DNA of 64,000 bases from Candidatus Gastranaerophilales bacterium (GCA_944322845.1 CALUQE010000008.1:1-64000), one strand, 5' to 3'; positions 53,443 through 63,167 are shown, counted from the stretch's first letter. The notes: generated by a model not told the origin, from the sequence alone. Numbers and translations are program-made.

Positions 53443-55692
53443 ATGGATTATAATTTTTTGGATAGCTCTGTTGATATTGAGAATTTAAATTTACCGGAAT
53501 CCGGCAGCATAAATCCTTTTCTTCTGAAAAACAGTTATGCGGAAATGACAAAAGCGATCGATTTTCTTAACTCAGAATATACATTTTTATATATCCATGG
53601 CTTTTTAGGAACAGGCAAAAGACAGTTTATAAACTATGTGTCAGGCTTTTTGGACAATGAAGTTATTAAATTGGAATACTATTGTAAAGCTTCAACGGTT
53701 TGTGATGATATTATGCTGGAGTTTATTGATATAATAGAGAAAAATCCGATATCCAAAGTTGTCAGCATAAATGCAAAAGTTACTACACTGTCAGTCAAGC
53801 TGCAGCAGTATGTTTCATCTATAAAAAAGCCTTTTGTAGTAATTATTCATTCTTTTGATGATATATCAGAAAGTAACAGACCGCTTGTTATTGACTGTCT
53901 GGAGGCTGTTTCCAAGAGTCCTAATGTTAAAATAATTGCTTCGACAAGAGCAATGATGACAGGTGCATTTGGCGGTATAAAAGTTGATAAGAAAATTTTC
54001 CTGAAAGCTCTCTCCAAAGATATTTTTAAAGAGTTCATCAGCTCTTATCAAATTACTTTTACGGATACGGTGTTAGAAGATTTTTACAAATACACAAGAG
54101 GATATTACTATTATACGGCTCTTGCATTAAAAATTGTTCAGGCTATGAAAATATCTCTCAGCGACTTTTTGAATAAATTTACACGTTCCGGAATGAATTT
54201 TGATTCGTACCTCGGGTTAACATATATAAACCTTATTCCGGCTACTATCAGAAATTTTTTCTGGTTTTTACGCACCATAAGGCATGGTATTTCAATTAAT
54301 GCACTTGCTGTATTTGAATTGTATGATGATTTTTCACTTGAGTATTTGAAGAATAATCTTATGATATTTCAAGTCGGAGAGATGGTTTATGTTCAGGATT
54401 ATTTCCAGCAGAATATTGATATTTCGATTCCTGCAAAAACTGAAATTAAGCTGCATAAATATATTATAAGTATCTACGAAAAACAATTAAAGGAGCCGCT
54501 TCAGACGCGAGAAATAATGATTTCCAGACAGGCATTAAGGGCTGAAATAGAATATCATAACAGGCGGATAGAAGAAATAGAGAGCGGAAAACAGCTTCAG
54601 GCTGAGATTGTGGAGACTGTAACTCCGCAGCAGCAGATTCCTGTTGAAAATGTTGAAAAATCTCCGTCAATTGATGAAAAATTCAAGCGTGCAAGGAAAC
54701 TGGCAGAAGAAAAGAAAAATACGGATGCGATAGATGTTTATATGGAGATACTAAATTCTCCGGATGTTGATTTGCATACGCTGATACAGGTAAGAATGCT
54801 GCTTGCAAGGCTTTACAAGGATATCGGTGATTATCAGAAAGCACAGTATTATTATGAACTCGTTGAGATTTTTTATAAAAAGCACAATGAAGTAATTAAT
54901 CTTAATTATCTTTATTATGAGCTTACAGATTTATATTTCCTCATGTATAAAAATGATCGAGCCGTTGAAACAATTAAAAAAGTAATTTATTCTGTTGATA
55001 CACCACAGTCCTTAATGGTATCAGCCTGTACATTACTTGGAAATATATATTCAAGTATGGATAATCCTGATGAAGCTTATTCTTATTATCAGAAAGCTCT
55101 GGCTTCTCTTGAAGAAAATACGGATGAGGAAACTCTGGCTGAACTTTATTTTAAGTATGCACTTGCAAATGACGACAGAAAAGATGAAAAAAATGCATTT
55201 GAATATTATGCAAAATGTATTACAATAGGCGGGAATAATCCATACAGGGCGCTTGCATATTCAAATATGGGTTCTTGCTATTTTGATAATGAAAATTATT
55301 CTGATGCGCGGGATTGTTTTCAGAAAGCGTATGATTTAGAAAAATCGAAAAATAATTACGACGGTATTTTTTATACAGCATCTTATCTGGCAAAAATTTG
55401 CGAGAAAGAAAAGGATAAAAAGGCTCTGGATTATCTCTTGGAAGCGAAGCAGAGTGCGGAATTTATTAATGAAGATTTTTATCTTTTAGAAGCTACAATT
55501 GCTCTTGGGGATTATTATTACAACAATATTTCGCTTAATAAAAAAGCTTTAATAGAGTATTTTAAAGCTCGCAGACTTGCGCAGGCTCTCGGCAGCTCTG
55601 TTGATATTTCCAAGATTGAAAGCAGAATAAAAGATATGAAATTCCGCATGTCAAAAGATGTTTTTGAAGATATAGAGAAAAAATATGGATAA
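53443..55692 (+). CDS. P-loop ATPase with C-terminal TPR repeats (STAND-like)
   Basis: A 749-residue cytosolic protein. The N-terminus has a P-loop, GFLGTGKR (53-60), then PFVVIIHSFDDI, a Walker-B-like strand, and IIASTRA, the layout of an AAA/STAND NTPase. From about residue 410, TPR units run to the end (DAIDVYMEIL, KAQYYYELVEIFY, EAYSYYQKAL, DARDCFQKAYDL). STAND proteins act as switches in signalling or defence; this one has no recognisable effector. It overlaps rsmG by eight bases, so a household role is also possible. Confidence 0.7.
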   Translation: MDYNFLDSSVDIENLNLPESGSINPFLLKNSYAEMTKAIDFLNSEYTFLYIHGFLGTGKRQFINYVSGFLDNEVIKLEYYCKASTVCDDIMLEFIDIIEKNPISKVVSINAKVTTLSVKLQQYVSSIKKPFVVIIHSFDDISESNRPLVIDCLEAVSKSPNVKIIASTRAMMTGAFGGIKVDKKIFLKALSKDIFKEFISSYQITFTDTVLEDFYKYTRGYYYYTALALKIVQAMKISLSDFLNKFTRSGMNFDSYLGLTYINLIPATIRNFFWFLRTIRHGISINALAVFELYDDFSLEYLKNNLMIFQVGEMVYVQDYFQQNIDISIPAKTEIKLHKYIISIYEKQLKEPLQTREIMISRQALRAEIEYHNRRIEEIESGKQLQAEIVETVTPQQQIPVENVEKSPSIDEKFKRARKLAEEKKNTDAIDVYMEILNSPDVDLHTLIQVRMLLARLYKDIGDYQKAQYYYELVEIFYKKHNEVINLNYLYYELTDLYFLMYKNDRAVETIKKVIYSVDTPQSLMVSACTLLGNIYSSMDNPDEAYSYYQKALASLEENTDEETLAELYFKYALANDDRKDEKNAFEYYAKCITIGGNNPYRALAYSNMGSCYFDNENYSDARDCFQKAYDLEKSKNNYDGIFYTASYLAKICEKEKDKKALDYLLEAKQSAEFINEDFYLLEATIALGDYYYNNISLNKKALIEYFKARRLAQALGSSVDISKIESRIKDMKFRMSKDVFEDIEKKYG

Positions 55693-56287
55693 ATTTGAAA
55701 TTACAGCCGATTTTGAAAAATACAAGGAAGTTTTTCTTCTGGAGAATTCCAAATTAAACCTTATATCAAAAAATGATGAAAGGTTTCTTTTTGAAAAACA
55801 TATTTATGATTCTCTCGGTATAAAATTATTTTTTGAAAAGTACGGAATAGAGAGCGGAGAACTTCTGGATATAGGCTGCGGCGGCGGGTTCCCGTCTGTT
55901 CCGATTGCAATTGAATATCCTCAGTTCAATATTACGGGAATAGACAGTATAAGAAAGAAAATTAATGCAATTAATGAAATGAAGCAAGCATTAAATCTTC
56001 AAAATCTGGAGGTTATTTGTGACAGGGTTGAGAACCTTGAAGGCAGAAAATTTGATATAATAACAAGCCGTGCTGTTGCGGATTTAAGCAAGATTTGTGA
56101 ATATGCGCTTCCGCTTCTTAAAAAAGACGGATATTTTGTTGCGTATAAATCTAAAAAGACTCCGGAAGAACTTGAAAATGCCCGTAAAGTGCTTAATAAA
56201 TACAATGCAAAAGTAAGAGATATTATAACGTATAATCTTCCGCTGGAGGAAGTTTACGAGCGTAATTTGATTATTATTTCGTATTAG
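55685..56287 (+). CDS. rsmG: 16S rRNA (guanine-527-N7)-methyltransferase
   Basis: A 200-residue SAM enzyme that methylates G527 in the 530 loop of 16S rRNA; its loss gives low-level streptomycin resistance. It shows LLDIGCGGGFPSVPIAI, GIDSIRKKINAI and DIITSRAVADL. The ATG overlaps the end of the TPR gene, after GAGAAAAAAT. The 3' end overlaps the convergent waaA gene by 14 bases. Confidence 0.95.
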   Translation: MDKFEITADFEKYKEVFLLENSKLNLISKNDERFLFEKHIYDSLGIKLFFEKYGIESGELLDIGCGGGFPSVPIAIEYPQFNITGIDSIRKKINAINEMKQALNLQNLEVICDRVENLEGRKFDIITSRAVADLSKICEYALPLLKKDGYFVAYKSKKTPEELENARKVLNKYNAKVRDIITYNLPLEEVYERNLIIISY

Positions 56288-57542
56288 TTATATTTTTTAT
56301 TTTATTAATAACAAATTCGATTGCGCCTCTGTTGGATACAAAAACATTTTTGCAGGCATTTTTGGTTTTGTTATATATTTCAGGAGCCTCAAGAAGAGTG
56401 TTTAAATATTCATAAAACTCCTCAGGAGTTTTTACAACCTTTCCTGCACCCGATTTGCATAAAACATCATAAATATCTTTAAAATTAAATACTGCCGGTC
56501 CTGAAACAACAGGTTTTTCAAAGATTGCAGCCTCAAGAGGGTTATGCCCTCCTGTGTTGTTAAAACTTCCGCCGATAAATGCAATATCGCATATTGAATA
56601 CATTTTCTTTAATTCACCCAGTGTATTTAAGATTATAACATCCGTATTCTCTGAAAATTTGTCGTTTTCTGATCTTAGTCCGAACGTGAGGTCATATTTT
56701 TTTAGGAGTGTTTTAATCTCCTCTACGCGTTCTAAATGTCTCGGAGCAATTAATAATTTTAAATTATTAAATTTCTGTTTTAATTTCTTATATGTATTAA
56801 TTACAATTTCGTTTTCAGGCTTATGCGTGCTTCCTGCAAGAAAAATCCTGTACCCTTCCTGTCCGATTTCAACATTTTCTTCAGAAGGTTCTATGTCAAA
56901 TTTCAAATTTCCCATAACTTCCGCTTTTTGAGGGGCAAGTCCGATAGAGATAAATTTTTCTTTATCCTCCTCACTCTGTGCATAAACCGCCTTGTAATTT
57001 GCAAGAACAGTTTTGAAGAAAATTTTTGCTCTTTTATATGAGGAGTAAGATAAATCGGAAATTCTGGCGTTTATCATAATAAGAGGAATGTTTCGCTTAT
57101 TACAGCTGTATGCAAAATAAGGCCAGATTTCAGTTTCTGCTATCACTGAAATATCAGGATGAATTTTTGACAAAAATCTTTTTACCGGAATCGGATTATC
57201 AAAAGGAAAATAAGTTATATAATCCGCAGTATCTTTAAACTTTTTCTGTGCAATTTGCTGGCCTGCGTACGTAAAAGTAGTAACAACAAGTTTGTAATCA
57301 GGAAAATTTGTTCTAACGGATTTCAAAAGGTTTTCAATTGCAAGCGCTTCACCTACGGAGCAGCAGTGAATATGTATGACTTTGTCTTTTGGAGATATTA
57401 TTTTTTCGCCGTTTTCGTTTATACCGACTCCGCCGAATTTTTCCTTCCAGCCGTGAGATTTTTTGTGAATTACACGCTCTATATAATAAAACGGCAGGAA
57501 CAGAGAAAATAAAACTGTCATTAAAACTTCTAAAACCAGCAT
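56274..57542 (-). CDS. waaA: Kdo (3-deoxy-D-manno-octulosonate) transferase
   Basis: A 422-residue GT30 enzyme that adds Kdo to lipid A precursor at the inner face of the inner membrane. One N-terminal anchor (about 3-22) is followed by the usual IHCCSVGEALA, AETEIWPYF and ARISDLSY, and later FIGGSFNNTGGHNPLEAAIF. Its presence is good evidence for LPS and an outer membrane. It lies nine bases after the glycosyltransferase gene, probably in one operon. Confidence 0.94.
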   Translation of the reverse strand: MLVLEVLMTVLFSLFLPFYYIERVIHKKSHGWKEKFGGVGINENGEKIISPKDKVIHIHCCSVGEALAIENLLKSVRTNFPDYKLVVTTFTYAGQQIAQKKFKDTADYITYFPFDNPIPVKRFLSKIHPDISVIAETEIWPYFAYSCNKRNIPLIMINARISDLSYSSYKRAKIFFKTVLANYKAVYAQSEEDKEKFISIGLAPQKAEVMGNLKFDIEPSEENVEIGQEGYRIFLAGSTHKPENEIVINTYKKLKQKFNNLKLLIAPRHLERVEEIKTLLKKYDLTFGLRSENDKFSENTDVIILNTLGELKKMYSICDIAFIGGSFNNTGGHNPLEAAIFEKPVVSGPAVFNFKDIYDVLCKSGAGKVVKTPEEFYEYLNTLLEAPEIYNKTKNACKNVFVSNRGAIEFVINKIKNITNTK

Positions 57543-57550
57543 TTTAGCAC

Positions 57551-58276
57551 CTAATTATAATATTTATCGAGCCATTTTGTCGGTTTAACATATCTGAGTC
57601 CGCCTTTACCCATAAACCCGTTGTATGCCTGCTCTGGCGTTGGACGACCATGGAATACTATAATTTTAGCATCAACAGGATCTTTCGGTTCCAGGAAGAA
57701 ATTTAGCGGGAACGGCTGCAGGCAGTTTCGCTTAAAGCTTACGCACCAGCTCTTGTTCCAGTATTTTATGATGCCTTTTCTTTTCATTTCATATGACAGG
57801 AAGGCTTGTTCGTTTTTGTAATCGTGCCTGATTTCATTGCCCAGTTTATAAAAATTCTCCAGAACATCAGGGTGTTTGCCGATTTCAAAACGGAACACGG
57901 AAGAATTACCGATAATATCGTCAGGAAAATCCCAATCTTTCACTATTAAAAATTCTCCTTCCTCTTCAAAAAACGGAGTAAGGTCACTTCTGATAACTAT
58001 ATCCAAATCCAAAAACAATGCAGTTCCTTCAAGATCCGCAAGTTTTTCATTGAAAAGAGAGAGTTTTCTCCAGCCCTTGTCGCCAATATTAGGATTATCT
58101 TCATACGGCGGCAAATCTCTTGTTTCAATACCATCAGCCAGCCCTTCGGAATTGTCGGTAAAACATACAAATCTGTGCGGCAATTTGAGATTTTTTTCTA
58201 CCATATGGTAAAGTCTGTTTACGTATTCTGCGCCGAATTTTGTACCCCATTTGATACAGATAACATTATTGGTCAT
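57551..58276 (-). CDS. Glycosyltransferase-like protein (GT-A fold)
   Basis: A 241-residue protein. It begins NNVICIKWGTKFGAEYVNRLY; ALFLDLDIVI carries the metal-binding DxD; VFHGRPTPEQ near the end is typical of a group of bacterial glycosyltransferase-like proteins acting on surface glycans. No membrane segment. Being next to waaA suggests a role in LPS core or capsule. The start follows AGGAGGGAGT. Donor and acceptor unknown. Confidence 0.75.
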   Translation of the reverse strand: MTNNVICIKWGTKFGAEYVNRLYHMVEKNLKLPHRFVCFTDNSEGLADGIETRDLPPYEDNPNIGDKGWRKLSLFNEKLADLEGTALFLDLDIVIRSDLTPFFEEEGEFLIVKDWDFPDDIIGNSSVFRFEIGKHPDVLENFYKLGNEIRHDYKNEQAFLSYEMKRKGIIKYWNKSWCVSFKRNCLQPFPLNFFLEPKDPVDAKIIVFHGRPTPEQAYNGFMGKGGLRYVKPTKWLDKYYN

Positions 58277-58470
58277 ACTCCCTCCTGAAATTTTATAATA
58301 AAGCTATTATATTACAAAAATATATCGGGGTAAATGGGAGAAATATAAAGAATAAATTTGCAGATTGGACAAATGCTGTCCGGCAAAAAGAGTTAAAAAA
58401 AGAAAAAAGGACAAAGAATGTCCTTAAAAATGGTAAGTATATTAAAATTGTAGACTATATTTATGTAGTT

Positions 58471-58500
58471 CCTTTACTCTTCATCCGTGAGGAGTAAAGG
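58471..58500 (-). terminator. Hairpin after flgL
   Basis: Nine-base stem CCTTTACTC / GAGTAAAGG with a 12-base loop, eight bases after the flgL stop on the minus strand. T-run is weak, so it may be a terminator or mRNA 3' stabiliser. Confidence 0.6.
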
Positions 58501-58507
58501 ATAATTT

Positions 58508-59611
58508 TTATAGATAATTAAGCAAGCTCATACCCATAGATGCGGAAGAAACCTGCAGGCTTGCCTGATAGGCATATTGTGCCATATACCAGTCAGTAAT
58601 TGCGGTTGTTAAATCCACATCTTGTATTTCCGAAAGGTATGCAGTCAGGTTTGTGTTATTAGTATCAAGTGTCGAAGTTGTCATCTCCAATCGGTTATAA
58701 ACACCGCCGAATTTTGTTTGTTCCTCTGTTATCATTCTCATAGAAGAGTCAAACATATCTAATGTTGCGTTCATTTGCTCATATCCGGCTTCAGTATCAC
58801 CGTCAAGAATCATTTGTATAGAATTGCTTAAAAGTTTCATTGCACCCAATACTCCGGAATAATTTTCTTCTGCGACAGAAACTTTAAGATCTGCAACATC
58901 ACCTGCATAAGCTGTGCCGTCGTCCTCGTAGGCATACGTTTTTGAGCCGTCTGCTTCAACTGTTTCTATAACTCTTCTGCCGTCAGCGTCCGTATATACA
59001 TTTTTGCCGTCAGCGGTTGTTTCCTGTACTGCTTCATAGTAGCCGAAAACTCTGTCTCCTGTCGTGTTAATGACCTCGAAAACGCCGTCTGCAACTTCTG
59101 TTTGTCTTATATAATCAGGATTATCATAAGGAGTGCCATTATAAATAATATTTCCGTTATCATCAATTGTGTAAGGAGTAATTTTTGTATTAGCCCCGCC
59201 AAAGATATAATTGTCATTATATTCAGTGTTTGCAAGGTCAACCATGGTTTTAATTGTTTCGTCAATTTCAACCTTAATAGCTTCAAGTGAATCATTTCCG
59301 TATGTCTGGTTGCTTGCCTGAACGGCTCTGTCCCAGGCGGAAGAAAGGTAGCCGGTTGCCAGAGTCATTAAGTCATCCAGTGCGCTTAACTCGCTTTTTG
59401 CCATTTCAACGTTGGTGGAAAAAGTATCAATCTGACCGAGCTGCCTGTTGGTATTAATTATGTTAACTGCAGCAATCGGATCATCGGTTATATTAATAAC
59501 CTTGTGACCAGAAGTAAGCTGGGCGGTTATTCTGTTGTAGTTTATTAAGTTTTGCTGCATATCTGCAACAAGCTGTGCATATTTTCCTGAAGTTGAGACT
59601 CTATCTACCAT
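58508..59611 (-). CDS. flgL: Flagellar hook-filament junction protein FlgL
   Basis: A 367-residue HAP3 linking hook to filament. The flagellin-like N-terminus (ISTSGKYAQLVADMQ-type, then INITDDPIAAVNI) and the C-terminal helix (DVDLTTAITDWYMAQYAYQASLQVSSASMGMSLLNYL pattern) are clear. The centre carries an insert rich in Asp, Gly, Tyr and Thr (about 170-250). It follows flgK after four bases, with a GGAGG site. Confidence 0.94.
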   Translation of the reverse strand: MVDRVSTSGKYAQLVADMQQNLINYNRITAQLTSGHKVINITDDPIAAVNIINTNRQLGQIDTFSTNVEMAKSELSALDDLMTLATGYLSSAWDRAVQASNQTYGNDSLEAIKVEIDETIKTMVDLANTEYNDNYIFGGANTKITPYTIDDNGNIIYNGTPYDNPDYIRQTEVADGVFEVINTTGDRVFGYYEAVQETTADGKNVYTDADGRRVIETVEADGSKTYAYEDDGTAYAGDVADLKVSVAEENYSGVLGAMKLLSNSIQMILDGDTEAGYEQMNATLDMFDSSMRMITEEQTKFGGVYNRLEMTTSTLDTNNTNLTAYLSEIQDVDLTTAITDWYMAQYAYQASLQVSSASMGMSLLNYL

Positions 59612-59615
59612 AAGA

Positions 59616-61226
59616 CTAACCTCCTAATGTCATAAGTGTATCAAGACAAGCATTACAGATATTAAATACCTGTGCAGCTGCTGAATACGCTGTTTGATAC
59701 TTAACTAAATCGACCAATTCTTCATTCAAATCTACTCCCGTTGCATCTTTAATTTTTGTTTCAATACCGTCTACAACCGCAGATTGAGTATCATAAAGTG
59801 TTTGTAGGCTGCTTCCCGCAGAAGCAATTTTACCAACAAGCGACGTGTAATAATCTTCAATAGACATTCCATCCAGTGCATCCTGCTTTGTATTTCTTGT
59901 ACCAAGCATTGCAGCTACGTTTTGGGCATTACCTACGGCATTTTCGTCAAAATTTGCACCATCTTCAAAGTATGCACAGGAAATATTCCATATACCATCT
60001 GTTGTGAATAAATCCGGATTCAACTGAATATTTCCGGCAGTAATGCCATTTGTTGTAATGTTACCATTTTCATCAGTTGTTACAAACAAGAAATTATCAT
60101 CAGGGCTATCCATTAGTTTTCCTGTATCATCAGGATTAATACAGTATGCTCCTTCTCTTGTGTTCAGCTCGTTAAATATATCAGCAATCGCTTGAGCCAA
60201 TGTATTAAGCCCCTCCATCGCGGTTCCGGCATTAGTCTCGCCGTCCACTGCCGTTGCCGAATGCAACAAGCCTCCGAGAGTCCCCTCCGTGATAATAGAA
60301 TTAGCATTTGCTACAACAACTTTATTTTCTTCCTCCGGATTAATAATGCTAATAACAGCATTTTCCCCATCCCAATCGTCAGGATAAGCTATAGGAGGAT
60401 TTTGAGAGTCACAGTATGATTTCGCTGTCTGGATATCAAGTTCACCGACGACTTTGGCTCCACGCACAAGATCGACTCCGCCTATAGAAACCCTTACAGC
60501 ACCATTGTGGATCTCTTCTACATCGATATCTACAAATTGTGAGATATCATTCAGAATCAAGTCCCGCTTATCCAATAAATTATTTGCTTCCAGAGTTCCT
60601 GTTTGAGTAACCATAAGAGCTCTGTTTACATCTGCCAGTTCTGTTAATTTGTCGTTTAAAGCCGTAAATTGTTGATATATTTTAGAATTTTCTAATGATT
60701 CCTGCGAAACTCCATCGCCAAGTGCTTTTGTTGTTAATTGTTCCAATTCTACACTTTTGGAATTCATTACAGAAACAAGGGTTTTGGCAGTTTCTATAAA
60801 ATTTGTTCTGGCAGTAGAGCTTGCTGGATATTCATTCAAGTTATTTAAAGCTTCATAAAAATCAGAAAGAGCGGCATCAATGCCTTCACCTTCAAGATCA
60901 TCAAAAATACTTGCAAGATCGCCGATTGTATCTAGCTGTTGATCAAGAGTATTCAGGTGAGAAAGCTGTTCACGATAATAGTTATTGAGATACTCATCAT
61001 TATATCTCATAACATTTGCAATCATAACACCGCCGTTGGCGCGAATCTGGTTGTTTACGTTATCCCCGATAGCACCTGCGATATTTCTTGTTGCAAAATT
61101 AACCCTTTGCTTGTGGTATCCTTCAGTATTCATGTTTGCAACGTTGTGGGACACGACACTAATCGCTTTCTCGTTTACTGAAAGCGTATTTGCGGTCATG
61201 TTTAATGATGATAACAAACTTGCCAT
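59616..61226 (-). CDS. flgK: Flagellar hook-associated protein FlgK
   Basis: A 536-residue HAP1 at the hook-filament junction. The N-terminal rod/hook motif AISVVSHNVANMNTEGYHKQRV is conserved. The C-terminal helical end (NEELVDLVKYQTAYSAAAQVFNI) is the FlgK/FlgE pattern. The ATG follows TGAGGT. flgN lies upstream and flgL downstream, the standard order. Confidence 0.95.
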   Translation of the reverse strand: MASLLSSLNMTANTLSVNEKAISVVSHNVANMNTEGYHKQRVNFATRNIAGAIGDNVNNQIRANGGVMIANVMRYNDEYLNNYYREQLSHLNTLDQQLDTIGDLASIFDDLEGEGIDAALSDFYEALNNLNEYPASSTARTNFIETAKTLVSVMNSKSVELEQLTTKALGDGVSQESLENSKIYQQFTALNDKLTELADVNRALMVTQTGTLEANNLLDKRDLILNDISQFVDIDVEEIHNGAVRVSIGGVDLVRGAKVVGELDIQTAKSYCDSQNPPIAYPDDWDGENAVISIINPEEENKVVVANANSIITEGTLGGLLHSATAVDGETNAGTAMEGLNTLAQAIADIFNELNTREGAYCINPDDTGKLMDSPDDNFLFVTTDENGNITTNGITAGNIQLNPDLFTTDGIWNISCAYFEDGANFDENAVGNAQNVAAMLGTRNTKQDALDGMSIEDYYTSLVGKIASAGSSLQTLYDTQSAVVDGIETKIKDATGVDLNEELVDLVKYQTAYSAAAQVFNICNACLDTLMTLGG

Positions 61227-61315
61227 TTTTTTACCTCATTCTTTTAAGTTGTATTCGGAAGTCCAAGCCGGACGTTTTGCTTCAGCAAATCCTGCCGGCT
61301 GAATCTGTACGTCCG

Positions 61316-61813
61316 TCAAACTTCTTCGTTTATGGTCCACATGTTATATTCATGTGTGTCTGTTTTGCCTGCTCCGTTGTAATTACATCCTTGAGGAGCA
61401 AATGCATCAATAATTGTTTCCAACATCTTGTTAGATATTATGATGCCATGCTTTAATAATTCCACATTTTGCTGATTTAATAACACTAACTCGGGAATAA
61501 TTTTACAAATCTTTACTTTTCTCTCTTCTAAAGCATTTACATATTCGGGTGCTTCATTGGCTGCAAATTCAATAAAACCGGACATGTTAGTATCTTTGCC
61601 AAGCATCTCTATTGCAAGATTTTTTCTTGTTTCATTCAGCCCGGTTATCTCATTATTGAGAGCAAGAATTTTATTATCCAGCACTCCTAAATCATCGGGT
61701 TTTGATTTTTTAAGAGTTTCTTTTTTCTCTTCAAAGAGTTCTTTTAGATTTGTATATGCAACTATTATTTTGTCTAATATTTCTATTAAGTTTTTAAATA
61801 ATTTCTTATCCAT
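61316..61813 (-). CDS. flgN: Flagellar chaperone FlgN-like
   Basis: A 165-residue all-helical protein. Heptad-like KNLIEILDKIIVAYTNLKELFEEKKE and the position directly before flgK fit FlgN, the export chaperone for FlgK and FlgL. Sequence conservation in FlgN is low, so the call rests partly on position. The start at 61813 (MDKKLF) follows AAAGGTATTT; the frame is open further upstream, but that part overlaps flgH. Confidence 0.75.
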   Translation of the reverse strand: MDKKLFKNLIEILDKIIVAYTNLKELFEEKKETLKKSKPDDLGVLDNKILALNNEITGLNETRKNLAIEMLGKDTNMSGFIEFAANEAPEYVNALEERKVKICKIIPELVLLNQQNVELLKHGIIISNKMLETIIDAFAPQGCNYNGAGKTDTHEYNMWTINEEV

Positions 61814-61838
61814 AAATACCTTTTCAGTGAATATCTTT

Positions 61839-62447
61839 TTAGAACAGATATTTAACAAATCTGTTGAAAATACCTTCGTTCTGGTTTCTTGATATTGCGC
61901 CTCTGCCTGAGAGTGCAAATTGAAGATTTGAAACATTATATGAATAAATTTCTCCGTCTGCGTTAAGCCATCTCGGATCGACAACACCGGTTACAATAAA
62001 GTCCATTCTTTCGTTACCGTTAACGAGGGTCTTTTTACCCTGTACGGCAAGGTTTCCGTTAGGAAGCTGCTGAACGACCTGAACGGCAATCTGGTCGCCG
62101 AATGTTAAAGTACGCCCGCCTGTTGCAGAGTTTGATACTTCATTAGAACCGCCAAATCCGTCGGAATCTTTAAGTGAAAGTCCGAACCAGCGGTTTATAA
62201 AGGATGTGAATGTATCAACCGTTGTGGAGGATTTTTCGGAAGAATATGTAAGGTTGTCGTTAACTGTTATATTTTCCTGCATAATAATTGAGATTAAATC
62301 CCCTATTTGATGCGCCTGAACTCCGCCGAACAATGAGCGCGGAACGCCTGCATAATTTTGCGTTGCGCCGAGCGTAAACAGCGATTCTGCATTTACGCAC
62401 ATTGTTGTCATCATTAATATTGCAGCTATAGTCAATACTTTTTTCAT
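61839..62447 (-). CDS. flgH: Flagellar L-ring protein FlgH
   Basis: A 202-residue outer-membrane ring protein. Marks are GDLISIIMQENITVND, FGDQIAVQVVQQLPNGNLAVQGKKTLVNGNE and VVDPRWLNADGEI. The signal peptide (MKKVLTIAAILMMTTMCVNA) has a Cys at 17 but not in a lipobox, while most FlgH proteins are lipoproteins. The presence of flgH supports a diderm envelope. Confidence 0.93.
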   Translation of the reverse strand: MKKVLTIAAILMMTTMCVNAESLFTLGATQNYAGVPRSLFGGVQAHQIGDLISIIMQENITVNDNLTYSSEKSSTTVDTFTSFINRWFGLSLKDSDGFGGSNEVSNSATGGRTLTFGDQIAVQVVQQLPNGNLAVQGKKTLVNGNERMDFIVTGVVDPRWLNADGEIYSYNVSNLQFALSGRGAISRNQNEGIFNRFVKYLF

Positions 62448-62471
62448 ATTCTATATCCTCTTGTCCCCAAA

Positions 62472-62744
62472 TTAGCAGAGAAATTCTGCTATAACACTTC
62501 TACCGTATAATAGACCGTATTTTATGTCATCATCCGAAATATTGAATTCGCCGACTGTCTTTGCGCATTCTCTTACTTCATTTACATCAATTCTCTCAAG
62601 CAGGGTTTTTGCGTTATTGGATTCCGTACCGCCTGAAACTTCCTTCATTTCAGTCTCTTCTTTTTTAGGAAGAGTTTGTGCTGATTTGAAGGCGCTTAGT
62701 GCGCTGAATTGTTGTACTGAATTGTTTTGTATTCCTGATAACAT
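62472..62744 (-). CDS. Small flagellar-operon protein of unknown function
   Basis: A 90-residue protein. The N-terminal 30 residues are low-complexity; the C-terminal 45 (VNEVRECAKTVGEFNISDDDIKYGLLYGRSVIAEF) look like a compact helical domain. Size, position in the operon and the disordered first half recall FlgM, the anti-sigma-28 factor, but the usual FlgM pattern is not clear. The ATG follows AAAAGGAGCC. Between flgJ and flgH, so probably flagellar. Confidence 0.65.
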   Translation of the reverse strand: MLSGIQNNSVQQFSALSAFKSAQTLPKKEETEMKEVSGGTESNNAKTLLERIDVNEVRECAKTVGEFNISDDDIKYGLLYGRSVIAEFLC

Positions 62745-62781
62745 TTTGGCTCCTTTTTATGATTAGAAAGTCGCATTTTTA

Positions 62782-63135
62782 CTAACTTCCCACATATTTT
62801 TCCATTTGTCTGTAAATCTGGTCTGCGAATCCGAAGGAGGTTCTCGGATTGTTTGCAATATCACGCCCCATTTGTTGATAAACGATTGATTTAAATGTAT
62901 CAACATACTGGCTCTCTTTTCCGAAAAGTCCGTTTTCTCTGTCTACTGTTTTGTCCATTTCTGATAACATTTTGGTAATAAATATTGATTCAAATTCAGT
63001 TGCAGCTTTTCTTAATTGTTCTTTTGAATCACCGGCTTCTTTGATTCTGTTGTAAAGAACCTGATCGGAATTTACTGTCTGGGCGTTATTTAGTCCGTGT
63101 TTTATTAAATCTATTGTAGGTGTTGAAAAATCCAT
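62782..63135 (-). CDS. flgJ: Flagellar rod-binding protein FlgJ (N-terminal domain only)
   Basis: A 117-residue single-domain FlgJ. KAATEFESIFITKMLSEMDKTV and FKSIVYQQMGRDIANNP are the rod-capping domain. The C-terminal muramidase domain of gammaproteobacterial FlgJ is absent, as in many phyla, so another enzyme must open the wall. It follows flgI; the ATG follows AAAGAGGAAAAG. Confidence 0.92.
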   Translation of the reverse strand: MDFSTPTIDLIKHGLNNAQTVNSDQVLYNRIKEAGDSKEQLRKAATEFESIFITKMLSEMDKTVDRENGLFGKESQYVDTFKSIVYQQMGRDIANNPRTSFGFADQIYRQMEKYVGS

Positions 63136-63167
63136 CTTTTCCTCTTTTAATTTGCAGCGTTAATTCC

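Noticed and set aside
53443..55692. Defence STAND (Avs-type) system
   Set aside because: No effector domain is visible and the gene is coupled to rsmG; not enough evidence for defence.
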